A program made the position numbers and the translations under genes. From Bacteroidota bacterium (GTDB taxonomy: Bacteria; Bacteroidota; Bacteroidia; AKYH767-A; OLB10), in the NCBI GenBank assembly GCA_016717325.1, contig JADKFV010000002.1:372001-436000 (forward strand): 64,000 nucleotides of DNA, read 5' to 3'. The notes under the pieces were generated by a model that saw nothing but the letters and a program-made list of their open reading frames with translations, was not told the DNA's origin and searched no databases. Within the stretch, counting starts at the first letter, position 1; each line of letters opens with the position of its first letter. Below, in pieces: positions 20,680-31,507 of this stretch.

Positions 20680-21617
20680 ATGTTTAAAAAAATTATTCCT
20701 GCTGCCATAGCTGCAGCAATGTTTATGAATGTGCACACAAATGTGAATGCACAATGGGCTCTTGCAGGTAATGCAATAGTAGCCGCCAATAAGTTGGGCA
20801 CTACCAATGCTCTACCCTAAATATTGTAACTACAAATGTGCAGCGAATGACTGTGAGTGCTGCCGGATTGGTAGGTATTGGAACAGCTGCTCCTGCAAAT
20901 TTGCTTCATGTAAATGGCGTTGCAACAAGCACCGCAAACATTGTTTATTCAAAATCGAATTATGTTGGCGCAACTGATGTGCGTGCTATTGATGGTTTTT
21001 CGGTTTCAAACCCTGGCTATGGTATTGGAGTAGCAGGCACAGGTGGTTTCATGGGTGTGCGCGGTGATGTAACACCTACCACATATACCGGAGCAAGTTA
21101 TGGTGGCTATTTTAGCAACAGCGGTGGTACAGCAGGATCACACTATGGCGCTTATGGTACAGCCTCGGGAGCAGGTACATCAAATTTTGGTGTTTATGGT
21201 TTTGCATCGGGTGCTACCACAAATTGGGCAGGATATTTCCCCGGTAAAGTTTATGCCAATAATTTGTCCGTAGGAAACACACTGGCTGCAACAGGCTATG
21301 CATTGTCGGTTGATGGAAAAATAATTGCCGAAGAAATTCGTGTAGCAAACAGTACTACCTGGCCCGATTTTGTTTTTCAATCATCATATAATCTGATGCC
21401 TTTGGAGCAATTAGAACAACACATTAAAACCGAAAAGCATTTGCCTGGAATTCCATCGGCACAACAAATAGAAAATGAGTGCGGTTTTGACCTTGGAGCA
21501 ATGCAACAAAATGTAGTACAAAAAATTGAAGAACTTACATTGTATGTTATTCAACTTAATAAAGAAAACAAATTACTTCAACAAAAAGTAGAAGCGTTAG
21601 AAGCCGCAAAAAAATAA
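20680..21617 (+). CDS. Secreted tail-fibre-like protein with coiled-coil C-terminus (one frame error)
   Basis: ATG at 20680 opens a signal peptide (IPAAIAAAMFMNVHTNVNAQ). A one-base loss at about 20814-20818 shifts the frame after TNALP; it resumes as LNIVTTNVQRMTVSAAG with GIGTAAPANLLHVNG, a module frequent in phage-tail-fibre-like and S74-associated surface proteins of Bacteroidota. Gly/Tyr-rich repeats follow (YGGYFSNSGGTAGSHYGAYG). The C-terminus (WPDFVFQSSYNLMPLEQLEQ, HLPGIPSAQQIENE, GAMQQNVVQKIEELTLYVIQ, then a coiled coil to the end) is the conserved trimerisation/anchor tail of this group, with no T9SS domain. Probably a trimeric surface fibre; the receptor is unknown. Confidence 0.8.
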
Positions 21618-21675
21618 TTGTTGCTCGTGGTTTATCGATATCACATTAAGTTAAACAAATAAAAAAAACAGAGCA

Positions 21676-24530
21676 ATGAAGAAAATAATATTTACTATTT
21701 TACTGGGAGCATGGTTGCTGCCTGGTATAAACTTCGCGCAAAACAGGTTCCGCGAAAAGTTTGAAGAAATTAAAGCCGGTGATAATTTTTATACCATTCA
21801 AAAAGAGTTGAATGATTATTATGCAGAACATGCAACCGGGCAAGGCAGTGGCTATAAGCAATACAAGCGCTGGGAGGATTATATGGCTCCTCGCGTATAT
21901 CCATCAGGAAAAATAATGAACATTGAAGCCAAAGTATGGGAGGAATATTTTGCTTACGAAGACAATGCTAAAAAAGGTGATCCCAATACAACTTTTACAC
22001 ACTCTGGGTATTGGTCATTTGTTGGGCCTACCACACACGTAAAAGGTAACAGCGGTTATAATGGTGGAGTTGGCCGTGTAAATTGCATTGCTGTACATCC
22101 AACACTTGCAAGTAATATTTTTGTGGGTACTCCTTCAGGTGGAATTTGGAAAAGTACTACAAGCGGCAATGCCTGGACATCACTGTCGGACGGTATTCCA
22201 CGCCTTGGGGTATCGGGCATTGTGGTCATCAGTACCAATACAATATATATCCTAACCGGTGATGGAGATGGTAGTGATACATATTCTGTAGGTGTTTTAA
22301 AAACTACCAATGGAGGAGTTACATGGAAAAAAACAGGCTTATCGTTCACTCCTACCGATTATGTGAAAGGGTATAAACTTATGGTAGATCCTACCAACAG
22401 TTCCATACTATATGCTGTAACTACAAATGGATTATATAAAACTACAAATGCAGGTACATCGTGGACGTTGGTAAAATCCGGCTCGTTTCGCGATTGCGAA
22501 TTTAAACCGGGAACACCTGCCACACTTTATTTAGTGAGCACTACAACATTTTATTTATCGACCGATGCAGGTGCTACATGGGCGACCGGTGCAGTAGGTT
22601 TGCCTACGAGTGGTTCTAATAGAATTGCAATTGGTGTTTCGGCAAATAATACAGCTTATGTTTATTTGCTTTATGGAAAAAGTACCGGATTCATGGGGTT
22701 GTATCGTTCCTTCGATAGTGGTTTAAACTTTGGTTTAAAATCAAGTACTCCAAACATTCTTGGTTATGATATTGCAGGTGGGGATTTTGAATCACAATCT
22801 TCGTACGATCTGGCAATTGCCGTTGATCCATCAAATGTTGCTAATGTTATTATTGGAGGCATTAATACATGGCGTTCCACTGACTTTGGAGCTACATGGA
22901 CTAACTCTTCATATTGGGTAGAAGATGCTACACCAGCGCAATATACTCATGCCGATATTCACGCTTTGAGTATTTTGGTACTTCCCTTTATTGTGGAAGC
23001 GATGGTGGTATTTACCGTTCATTGGATAAAGGAGTTGTTTGGGCTGATCGTTCTACAGGTTTAGGCATTACGCAATTTTATAATTTAGGATTGTTGCAAT
23101 CAAACTCTGCAAAAATACTTGGTGGTGCACAGGACAATGGTTGCAATCAATTGAATGGTGCCACATTTACACATTTTTATGGGGCCGATGGTTTTGAGGT
23201 TGCTTATAGAGAATCAACTCCTACAACCCTTTTCATTGAGTCGCAAAGTGGTGGTATAAGACGTTCTACAAATAGCGGTTCTACTTTTACGAGTATAGTT
23301 CCTCCAGGAGCAACGGGTGGAGGATGGGACACGCCATATATAATTGATCCTGCCAATGATGCACGAATGTATATTGGTTACGATAAATGCTATCGCAGTA
23401 CGAATAGTGGTACATCATGGACGCAAATAGGTGGTGCTTTGGGAACGGGAGTTGACTTAACAGCCTGCCCAAGCAATTCGTCAAGACTTTATTATGCTAC
23501 ATCAAGTAAGGTATGGCGCAGCGATAATTGTACCGCTGCTGCTCCTACTTTTACAAATGTTACAGGCACATTACCGGTAGCATCTGCATCTATTACTAGC
23601 ATCACAGTTGACAATACAAACTCATTAAATGCATTCGTATCTTTTAGTGGATTTAGTGCTGCTAATAAAGTGTTTAAAACAATTGACGGAGGGGTTACAT
23701 GGACAAACATATCGACAGGATTGCCAAATATTCCTGTTAATTGCATACTGTATCATAATGGCTCGGCCGATGGTATTTATGTTGGTACCGATGTAGGTGT
23801 TTATTATCGTGACGATGCATTGGGAACATGGATTCCGTTTATGAATGGTTTGCCGAATGTAATTGTGAAGGAATTAGAAATCCATACTTCAACTAATCAA
23901 CTGGTTGCTGCAACTTATGGTCGTGGATTCTGGAAATCGGATACTTATTCAGGTTGCCCTTCTGGATATTCACTTTCAACTTCAAATTACCAAGATCAAG
24001 GATATTTTTATTTCGAAGCCAGTAGTAGTATTTCTTCTAGTATGCATCTTTATGGTGGTGAAGGCACGGATTGTAATTACAATGCCGGCAGTTATATTGA
24101 TTTGGTTGATGGTTTTGAAATAACCGATGGTAGTTTACTTCATGCCTACATTGATGGTTGCACCGGTACATCGAATCCATTTCCAATTCAAAAATTGAGC
24201 GGTTCCTATGCTGGACCTATGGACGATAAAGTTGAAGATATTCTGCAAGCTCAAAATCAATCATTCAAGATCGATGACTTCGAATTGTATCCTGTACCAG
24301 TGCGTAACACTGTAAATGTATCCTATACATTGAACGATGATAGTCCATTGAAAATATCTGTTGTAGGTATTGATGGAAAACAAATGAATGTACTCATGAA
24401 TCAAAGTGATATGAAAGCAGGAGTGTATAGACTGAACTTCGATACAAGTAATCTTAACAATGGAATTTACTTTATGCGTATAGAAACAAAAGCGGGTATA
24501 GCAACCAAACGCTTTTCTAAGGTAAATTGA
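21676..24530 (+). CDS. T9SS-secreted BNR/sortilin-repeat protein (one frame error)
   Basis: About 950 residues after joining the frames at 22968, where GG is read as G (HALEYFGTSLYCGSDGGIYRS is restored). It has a signal peptide (LLGAWLLPGINFAQ) and then many VPS10/BNR-type blades with Asp-box-like motifs (GGIWKSTTSGNAWTS, GLYKTTNAGTSWTLV, GGIRRSTNSGSTFTS, KTIDGGVTWTNI), forming one or two large beta-propellers. The C-terminus has a GGEGTDCNYNAGSYIDLVDGFE segment typical of T9SS cargo, and a type A sorting domain (LYPVPVRNTVNVSYTL...NGIYFMRIETKAG). Such propellers are often sialidase- or xyloglucanase-like or adhesins; no catalytic residues could be assigned. A terminator follows. Confidence 0.88.
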
Positions 24531-24557
24531 TTTTGTTGTTTTATTAAACTTAAAAGA

Positions 24558-24588
24558 AAGGCTGTCAATTTTTGGCAGCCTTTTTTTT
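24558..24588 (+). terminator. Rho-independent terminator
   Basis: Stem GGCTGTC/GGCAGCC (one G-T wobble) followed by eight Ts, 30 bp after the BNR-protein stop. The AT flanks could also terminate the converging M61 gene. Confidence 0.85.
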
Positions 24589-24591
24589 GTA

Positions 24592-26316
24592 TTAAATTCT
24601 TTCTCCTAACCAATAATTATAAAGTTTGGTTTGCTGTTCTGTTTTGGTTTCTATCGATTCTACTTTCAACATATCAAAAAATGTTTTTCCATTTGCATGC
24701 AATTCTGTGTATCGCTGTTTGATATAAGAATCAAAATATACTTCACATTTGTCATGGTCAAAAATATGATTGATATTGTTATCGCAGATAATGCTATAGC
24801 AGGCATTGGTAAGCACATCGTTCACGGCAATGCCGCCTATATCAGCCGGAGAATTTTTCTGTACTGCAGTAACGCGCCATCTTTCGTTTTTATGTTCATC
24901 AATCAGTTTCATGCCATAGTTTTTTTCGCAACTATTTTTCGATTGCACTAACGTAATTTTACAACCTACAAAATTTAACGCCTGATCGAGTGCGGTTTCA
25001 TAGCTGATATTTTTTTCGATAAGGTTGTTAAAAATATTGGCAAACGATTGCCCGGCAATATTTTCGCACACCCGTTGTATATCATGATGTTTGTATCCTA
25101 AATTATTTTTTCCAAAATCGTTGTATAACACCCGCATCACATCATCGAGACTTTTGGTGGCGTTGCTATAATGTATAATATGTAAATCGAGTATTAAAGC
25201 TATAAGCGAACCTTCATCGTATATCGAAGTTTTACGACCCGGTACCCCCGGCACATATCCATCTAGCCATGTATCGAACGATGATTGCATTACCGAATAG
25301 TTTAACCGCCCTTCGTTGTGATAGTGCTTATTGAGCCGCGTGTTTATTTCTTCTAAATATTGATGATGATTTAAATATTCGCAACGGGCAAGGAATAAAT
25401 CGCCATAGTAGGTTGTAATGCCTTCGTATACATACCCTGTTGCAGCATAATTTTCAGTATCATATTTATATGGCAACATTTCGGCAGGGCGTATGGTTTT
25501 TACATTCCATACATGAAACAATTCGTGCGATGCTACACCAATCAATTCATTGTACCATTCGTCTTTCAATAATTCTTCTGCATTACCTATTGCCAGCACA
25601 GTGCTCTTTAAATGTTCTACGCCATGATAAAATTTATGCGGAGTTATAATAATCAGAAAGTGATATTCGCTCACAGGAATATCGCGCATTACTTTCAGTT
25701 GCAAATCTGAAAACAGTTTAAAATCGGCAATTAATTTTTCGATATCGTTTTCAAATTCGCCCTGAATCCAAATATGAAATAGCGTATTGTGCGTAGAGTA
25801 GGAGTGGTGCTGCATTTGCTTTGCAGCAATAATGGGGCTATCAACAAGTTCATGAAAATCGTTGGCAACATAAAAGTTGTTGGTGTCTTTCGATAACGAT
25901 GTTGCAGTTTGCCAGTCATCATTCGTTATAAAATCCATGGTGTGCTGCATAGGCATACGTTCATCTAAGTACACACAGCAATGTATAGGATTGATGTATA
26001 ATATTTCGTTGTTGCAAAAGCATGCACCTGCATCGGGCTGATTGGCAAAGTAGGTGTAAATTATTTTTAACGATGAGGCAGTCTTTGTATCAACAACCCA
26101 AATGGAACTTTCTTTTTTGTAAAACGGTACATCATGTCCATGTGAATCAACAATATTAAAGGAACCAATATTTTTTGCAAAGTTCACACGTTCATAACGG
26201 CCCGGTCGCCATACAGGCAACTTCAATATCAACTCATCTTTATCAATATTATCAATAGTGCATTCTATATTAATAAAATGTGTATGAGGCGATTGCGAAA
26301 AAATTTTGTAATGCAT
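24592..26316 (-). CDS. M61 family metallopeptidase (glycyl aminopeptidase type)
   Basis: A 574-residue zinc peptidase of family M61. The zinc motif is HELFH in GVASHELFHVWNVKTIRPAEM (about residue 265), and YVYEGITTYYGDLFLAR supplies the third ligand Glu. The N-terminal beta-rich region (about 1-160) and a C-terminal PDZ-like domain (RVTAVQKNSPADIGGIAVND, about 485-505) complete the usual layout. There is no signal peptide, so it may be cytoplasmic or exported by other means. Its ATG follows the mltG stop by a single base (TAA C ATG), so it is translated from the same message as mltG and the upstream MFS gene. Substrate unknown. Confidence 0.92.
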   Translation of the reverse strand: MHYKIFSQSPHTHFINIECTIDNIDKDELILKLPVWRPGRYERVNFAKNIGSFNIVDSHGHDVPFYKKESSIWVVDTKTASSLKIIYTYFANQPDAGACFCNNEILYINPIHCCVYLDERMPMQHTMDFITNDDWQTATSLSKDTNNFYVANDFHELVDSPIIAAKQMQHHSYSTHNTLFHIWIQGEFENDIEKLIADFKLFSDLQLKVMRDIPVSEYHFLIIITPHKFYHGVEHLKSTVLAIGNAEELLKDEWYNELIGVASHELFHVWNVKTIRPAEMLPYKYDTENYAATGYVYEGITTYYGDLFLARCEYLNHHQYLEEINTRLNKHYHNEGRLNYSVMQSSFDTWLDGYVPGVPGRKTSIYDEGSLIALILDLHIIHYSNATKSLDDVMRVLYNDFGKNNLGYKHHDIQRVCENIAGQSFANIFNNLIEKNISYETALDQALNFVGCKITLVQSKNSCEKNYGMKLIDEHKNERWRVTAVQKNSPADIGGIAVNDVLTNACYSIICDNNINHIFDHDKCEVYFDSYIKQRYTELHANGKTFFDMLKVESIETKTEQQTKLYNYWLGERI

Positions 26317-26317
26317 G

Positions 26318-27346
26318 TTATCGTTTTATATTCATTTTGTTCAATGCTTGTTGGTATTTTTTTGCATTTATTTCATGCTCGGCATTTGTAACTGCAAAAT
26401 TCGAATAGCCCGAAAAATCTTCCTTAGCACAAAAAAATATGTAATCGTGTTCGGTAGCATTTAGCACTGCATCAATTGTTGAAACATCGGGTATACAAAT
26501 GGGCCCGGGTGGTAAACCTTGATTTTTATAAGTGTTGTAAGGCGAAATTACGTCTTTATCCACATTTAAAATTCTTTTAATTGTAAAATCTTGTAAAGCA
26601 AATTTTAAAGTTGGGTCCGCTTCGAGAGGGATATTTTTTTTCAAACGATTAAGATATACTCCTGCAACAATTGGTTTGTCGGTGGCCATATTTGTTTCTT
26701 CCTGTACAATAGATGCCAGTGTGGTAATTTCACTTTCGGTAAGGTTCCATTTTTTTGCTTTTGCTTTGCGCGATATGTTCCAAAACGATTTGTATTCTTT
26801 TGCCATACGCTTTACAAATCCTTCGGCACTGGTATTCCAGTAAAACTCATAAGTGTTTGGCACATACATGGCAATAAAACTATTACCATTAAAGCCGTAT
26901 GACTTCGCCACATTTTCGTCTACAAGCATTTTGTACAACGACAAACTATCGGCTTCTATTTGCCCTGCAATAGCACCAGCTAACTGTGACGGTATACGTA
27001 GATTATTAAACTTTACTTCTACAGGTTGTTGAATACCTGATCGCAATAAATTCACAATGGCTTCGTTGGTCATGCCTTTTGTAATTCTGTAACAACCGGG
27101 GCGCACTTTGCTGGTGTATTTTTTTTTCTTGCTTAGCCATTCAAATGCAGTTACATCTTTAATAATATTTTCGCTTTTCAATTCATTCACTACATCGCTA
27201 AAATTAGCGCCTGTATGAATGTATATCAGTTTCGATTTTTCATCAAAACCTGTGTTTCGTTTATATAAATAGTTGTATGCAAAGAATCCTACAGCAACCA
27301 CAGCCAATAGAATAATCAGCACAAAATATTTCATCATTTTTTTCAT
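26318..27346 (-). CDS. mltG: Endolytic transglycosylase MltG
   Basis: A 342-residue membrane-anchored YceG-like lytic transglycosylase that cuts nascent glycan strands and so sets their length. One N-terminal TM helix (FVLIILLAVVAVGFFAYNYL) is followed by a LysM-like region and the catalytic domain: YVPNTYEFYWNTSAEGFVKR, SIVQEETN with the catalytic Glu, VAGVYLNRL, LEADPTLKFAL and NTYKNQGLPPGPICIP. Length matches the family. It lies 15 bp after the MFS transporter gene and 1 bp before the M61 peptidase gene, suggesting a three-gene operon. Confidence 0.95.
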   Translation of the reverse strand: MKKMMKYFVLIILLAVVAVGFFAYNYLYKRNTGFDEKSKLIYIHTGANFSDVVNELKSENIIKDVTAFEWLSKKKKYTSKVRPGCYRITKGMTNEAIVNLLRSGIQQPVEVKFNNLRIPSQLAGAIAGQIEADSLSLYKMLVDENVAKSYGFNGNSFIAMYVPNTYEFYWNTSAEGFVKRMAKEYKSFWNISRKAKAKKWNLTESEITTLASIVQEETNMATDKPIVAGVYLNRLKKNIPLEADPTLKFALQDFTIKRILNVDKDVISPYNTYKNQGLPPGPICIPDVSTIDAVLNATEHDYIFFCAKEDFSGYSNFAVTNAEHEINAKKYQQALNKMNIKR

Positions 27347-27361
27347 TATGAAAAGAAAATT

Positions 27362-28567
27362 TTATTTTAAATTTATTTGTTTTTGTAATCTAAATGCAAC
27401 AACGATGCATATTATACACATCGCCACCGAAAATAATCCCACCCATTGATAATTAAATATTGTACCGCTGTTGCTTCGCGTTACTATTAATCCGGCAATA
27501 AGCGATGCAATGCCGGTAGCAAGCTGCATTACCGATGAATTGATATTCATGAAACTTCCACGCAATTTATTTCCAACTACCGATGTTGCTATTGCTTGAG
27601 AAGGTATCATTCGCCCCGAGCCAAAAATAAAAAAGAACGCAGTAACAATCAAGGCTTGATAAATAGGTATGGCCGGCATATTGGTAATGAGTATAACAGG
27701 AATGAACGAGAATAAAATCAACACAAAAAATGTTTTAAACTTTCCATGCTTGTCGGCAAGTTTGCCTATTAATGGAGAGGAAACTAATGTGACTGCGCCA
27801 CCCACCAAATATATTAAAGCGAGCTGATTTTTTGTAAAACCAACATTCGATTCCATATAAGGTGCAATGAATGGAATGATGCTGAAATGCGAAACAGTTA
27901 GCGTAAACATCATTAGCAAGGCGCCTTGCTGTTTTTTATCGGCTACAATACTTTTATACACTTCGAAGTTTTGCCCGTTATCGTTCGATTTTATATGCGC
28001 TGTAACCGAAGGAATAATGCTAATGCAAAATGGGATGAGCAAAAATCCAATAGTTGCAATGGCTATAAAAGGAATGTGCCAGCTAAATGTGTTTGCAAGG
28101 TAAATGCCTACTGGCACACCTGCAACCGATGCGAGCGAAAACCCACTCATAAGTATACCTACTGCTTTACCGCGTCTTTCAAAAGGAACAATATCACCGG
28201 CAATTGCCAACGTTTGTGCACCTATGAGTCCACCAAAAATTCCTGTAAAACACCGCGCCAAAAGCATAGTGGAAAAGCTGTTTGCCAATCCACAAAAAAG
28301 TGTGCCTGCAACAAGACCAACATAGGCTGCTAACAAAACTTTTTTGCGGTCGAATTTATCGGCATAGAATGATGCTGATACACTTGAAGCAAATGCGCTG
28401 AAAGCATAAATAGCCACAAGCATACTAAATTGCGATGAGTTGATGTTAAACTTTGGAATGAGGTGTACACTCAGTGGCATTATTATCATAAAATCCATGG
28501 CATTTGTGAATTGCATTATGGCCATTAATATCAAAATGCGTGTAACATTTTTTTGTTGATTTTCCAT
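27362..28567 (-). CDS. MFS transporter
   Basis: A 401-residue major facilitator protein with about 12 TM helices. It shows the DHA1-type loop 2-3 motif (SFYADKFDRKKVLLAAYVG) and motif C-like FSLASVAGVPVGIYLA, typical of drug/H+ antiporters. The second half repeats the layout (IGKLADKHGKFKTFFVL). It is the first gene of a minus-strand set with mltG and the M61 peptidase. A terminator sits just upstream for the preceding gene. The transported compound cannot be inferred. Confidence 0.88.
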   Translation of the reverse strand: MENQQKNVTRILILMAIMQFTNAMDFMIIMPLSVHLIPKFNINSSQFSMLVAIYAFSAFASSVSASFYADKFDRKKVLLAAYVGLVAGTLFCGLANSFSTMLLARCFTGIFGGLIGAQTLAIAGDIVPFERRGKAVGILMSGFSLASVAGVPVGIYLANTFSWHIPFIAIATIGFLLIPFCISIIPSVTAHIKSNDNGQNFEVYKSIVADKKQQGALLMMFTLTVSHFSIIPFIAPYMESNVGFTKNQLALIYLVGGAVTLVSSPLIGKLADKHGKFKTFFVLILFSFIPVILITNMPAIPIYQALIVTAFFFIFGSGRMIPSQAIATSVVGNKLRGSFMNINSSVMQLATGIASLIAGLIVTRSNSGTIFNYQWVGLFSVAMCIICIVVAFRLQKQINLK

Positions 28568-28588
28568 TGCGGCAAAGATGTAATAAAA

Positions 28589-28622
28589 AAAGCCGGCAAC
28601 AAATTTTGATGTTGCCGGCTTT
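28589..28622 (-). terminator. Rho-independent terminator of the coiled-coil protein gene
   Basis: Perfect stem AAAGCCGGCAACA/TGTTGCCGGCTTT with a short loop and A/T runs on both sides, 30 bp past the stop at 28652. The perfect symmetry suggests bidirectional activity. Confidence 0.85.
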
Positions 28623-28651
28623 GTATGATGATAAATTTTTTTTTCGAAAAA

Positions 28652-31445
28652 CTATTTCTTCAATTCTTTTTTTGCATTGTTGATTAACAAATTATAAGAC
28701 AGTTCAGAAATAGATTGATCGTTTTTGAAATAGAAAACACCTCCCCAATTATACACCACTTTCTTGTATACCTCTTGACTGCTTTTTCTTTTTACAATGG
28801 TTTTATAAGTAGTCAATTTTGCTTCGTCAATTTTTTCTTCAGTTATTCCTTCGGCATATTCTTTTTTCAGGGCCGAGGCACTTGTCATAGCATCACGCAA
28901 AGTTTGCAACTCCTGCATACGCTTTACTTCGGCAGCGGTAAGTGCTTTGTTTTTATTCTCTTTATCGTTTATTGAATTTATTTCATTTTCTATTAGTGCC
29001 AGACTATCAGCTTTGGCTTTGGCTGCACGTTCTGCTAATATTTTTGGGTCGACATTTTTATTTTTCTCCGCATCTATTTTTGCCTGTGCTGCTTTTTTCT
29101 CATTAAATATACGCAACGATTCGGCACGTGCCGCCTCTTCTTTTTCTATACGTGCAAGTTCAGCTGCTTCTTGTGCTGCCTGTATTTTTGCGGCTTCCTC
29201 GGCTTTTAATCTTTCTTCCTCTTCGGCTTTTGCTTTGGCATCCGCAATGGCTTTTGCTTTTGCATCTTCTATGGCCTGTACCCGTGCTTTTTCATCGGCA
29301 GCTTTTTTTAACCGTGCTTCTTCAGCAAGGCGTTTTGTTTCGGCAATATTAAATGCTTTTAAACTATCGGCAGTGACTTTAGCCATTGCATCTGCTTCTA
29401 TTTTGGCTTTTTTCTCTTCTTCTATTCGCTTACGTTCTGCTTCCATTGCAGCTTTGGCTTCAGCATCTTTTTTTATTTTGTCTTCATCAGCTTTGCGTTT
29501 TGCTTCAGCAACATTAAATTTTGCAAGCGAATCGGCCTTGGCAATTTCCTCCTGTTTTGCTTTTGCTTCGGCAGCAATTCTTTCGCGTTCTGCTTTTTCG
29601 GCATCTGCTTTCGCTTTTGCATCGGCAATGGCTTTTGCTTTTTCTTCTTCTACTTTTCGTTTTGTTTCTGCAGTGTTGAATGCTGCTGTAGAATCTGCTT
29701 CTGCTTTAGCTTTGGCATCGGCTTCTTTTTTAGCAAGTTCTTCGGCAGCAATTCTTTCGCGTTCTGCTTTATCAGCATAAGCTTTTGCTTTTGCATCGGC
29801 AATGGCCTTCACTTTTTCTTCTTCGGCTTTTCGTTTTGCTTCAGCTTTGTTAAATGCTGCAGTTGAATCTGCTTCTGCTTTTGCTTTGGCATCGGCTTCT
29901 TTTTTAGCAAGTTCTTCGGCAGCAATTCTTTCGCGTTCTGCTTTATCAGCATCAGCTTTTGCTTTTGCATCGGCAATGGCTTTTGCTTTTTCTTCTTCTA
30001 CTTTACGCTTAGCTTCAGCAGCGTTGAATGCCGCAGTTGAATCTGCATCGGCTTTAGCTTTAGCTGCTGCCTCTTTTTTTGCAAGTTCTTCGGCTGCTAT
30101 TCTTTCACGTTCAGCTTTTTCGGCATCGGCTTTTGCTTTTGCATCTGCTTCAGCTTTTGCTTTTCCCTCTTCGGCTATACGTTTTGCTTCGGCTTTATTA
30201 AATGCTGCGGTTGAATCTGCATCGGCTTTTGCTTTGGCTTCGGCTTCTTTTTTTGCAAGTTCTTCGGCTGCTATTCTTTCACGTTCAGCTTTTTCGGCAT
30301 CGGCTTTTGCTTTTGCATCTGCTTCAGCTTTTGCTTTTCCCTCTTCGGCTATACGTTTTGCTTCGGCTTTATTAAAAGCTGCTGTTGAGTCTGCATCGGC
30401 TTTGGCTTTTGCATCGGCTTCTTTTTTTGCAAGTGCATCTGCAGCTATACGTTCTTTTTCTTTTTGTTCAGCTTCTTTTTTTGCTAAAGCCTCGGCTTCT
30501 TTTTTTGCTTTTTCTTCTGCTATACTTTTTAGTCGAGCCTCTTCATCGGCAGCTGCTTTTGCTTTTGCTTCAGCCTCAGCTTGTGCGAGAGAATCTTTGC
30601 GGGCTTTAGCTTCCGATTCGAGGCGGGCTTGTTCATCAACTTTAAATTTTCGAGCGAATCTTTTTGGCCTTTGCTTCGGCTATAGCATTTAACTTATCTT
30701 GTTCTAATTGTTTTAAGCGCGCTTCTTCATCCTCTTTAGCTTTTGCGGCAGCGGCAGCAGCGGCAGCTTCTATTTCGGCTTTACTTTTTTCGGTATTCAG
30801 TTTCGCAAGGCTATCGGCTTCTGCTTTTTGTTGTGCTGCTAATTTGTTTTTTGCTTCTAAATCAACTTTATAATTTGCAACGGAATCAGCCATTTGTTTG
30901 GCAAGCAAATCGGCTGCTTCTTTATCACGCAAAGCCTTCAAAGTTTCCATATCATTTTTTACAACATCCAATTCAGCCTTGCGTTGTTTCGAATATGCTT
31001 CATCGTAATTAAAGTCATCATAGCTATCATCGTATTTCAATTTCGCAACAGGTTTATTGAGTCTGAAATTTGCAATGGAATCAAGCCCTTCAACTTTGGT
31101 GAATAAATCAACCTTAAATTTAAATGAGAACAGAGTAGATTTTTCCTCTTCGGGCACCTTTGTATCCACTGTCATATTCTTGACAATCGAGCCCGTTTGC
31201 GAAAATTTTATATTGTAAACATTGTTTAAGTCAAGCGTGAGGATAAATTTTCCGCCCGATGATGTAATAAGTTTATCTACTTGTTCATTGCCTTTAAGAA
31301 CAACTATTTCGGCACCTTCGGTTCCTTTGCCATCGAGCAAAATACTTCCAAGCAATTCAAGATTACCAGATTTTTGTGCATGTAAATGATAACCGGAAAC
31401 CAGGAAAAAGAGGAAACTAAATGATGTGATTTTTATTAAGCGCAT
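28652..31445 (-). CDS. Secreted coiled-coil protein with CarboxypepD_reg-like domain (one frame error)
   Basis: About 930 residues joined across a frame error at 30648-30656 (an A run; one extra A, or two missing). It has a signal peptide (TSFSFLFFLVSGYHLHAQ), a carboxypeptidase regulatory-like beta-sandwich (about 25-105: LELLGSILLDGKGTEGAEIVV...GGKFILTLDL), an Asp/Tyr-rich linker, then about 650 residues of Ala/Lys/Glu-rich coiled coil resembling TolA, with near-identical 58-residue repeats containing ERERIAAEELAKKEA and ADSTAAFNKAEAKR. A short unique C-terminus follows (VYKKVVYNWGGVFYFKNDQS). It was not recognised as a named family. A long periplasm-spanning rod linked to the outer membrane is a reasonable inference. 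Stem-loop terminator downstream. Confidence 0.8.
29559..30602. repeat. 174-bp tandem repeat encoding a coiled coil
   Basis: The landmark GCAAG(T)TCTTCGGC recurs at 29733, 29907, 30081, 30255 and, diverged, 30429, at exactly 174-bp spacing; a weaker unit lies at about 29559. Units at 30081 and 30255 are almost identical, indicating recent duplication. Exact multiples of three preserve the reading frame. Confidence 0.85.
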
Positions 31446-31507
31446 ATTGTTTTTTAATGTTTGTTTTTTTTTGAATTCAATAACTGTGCAAATTGTTTTT
31501 TTTCAAA

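Noticed and set aside
28947..30692. Two long plus-strand frames rich in Ala, Ser and Phe
   Set aside because: They mirror the repetitive coiled-coil gene on the minus strand; their composition follows from complementing GCN/AAR/GAR codons.
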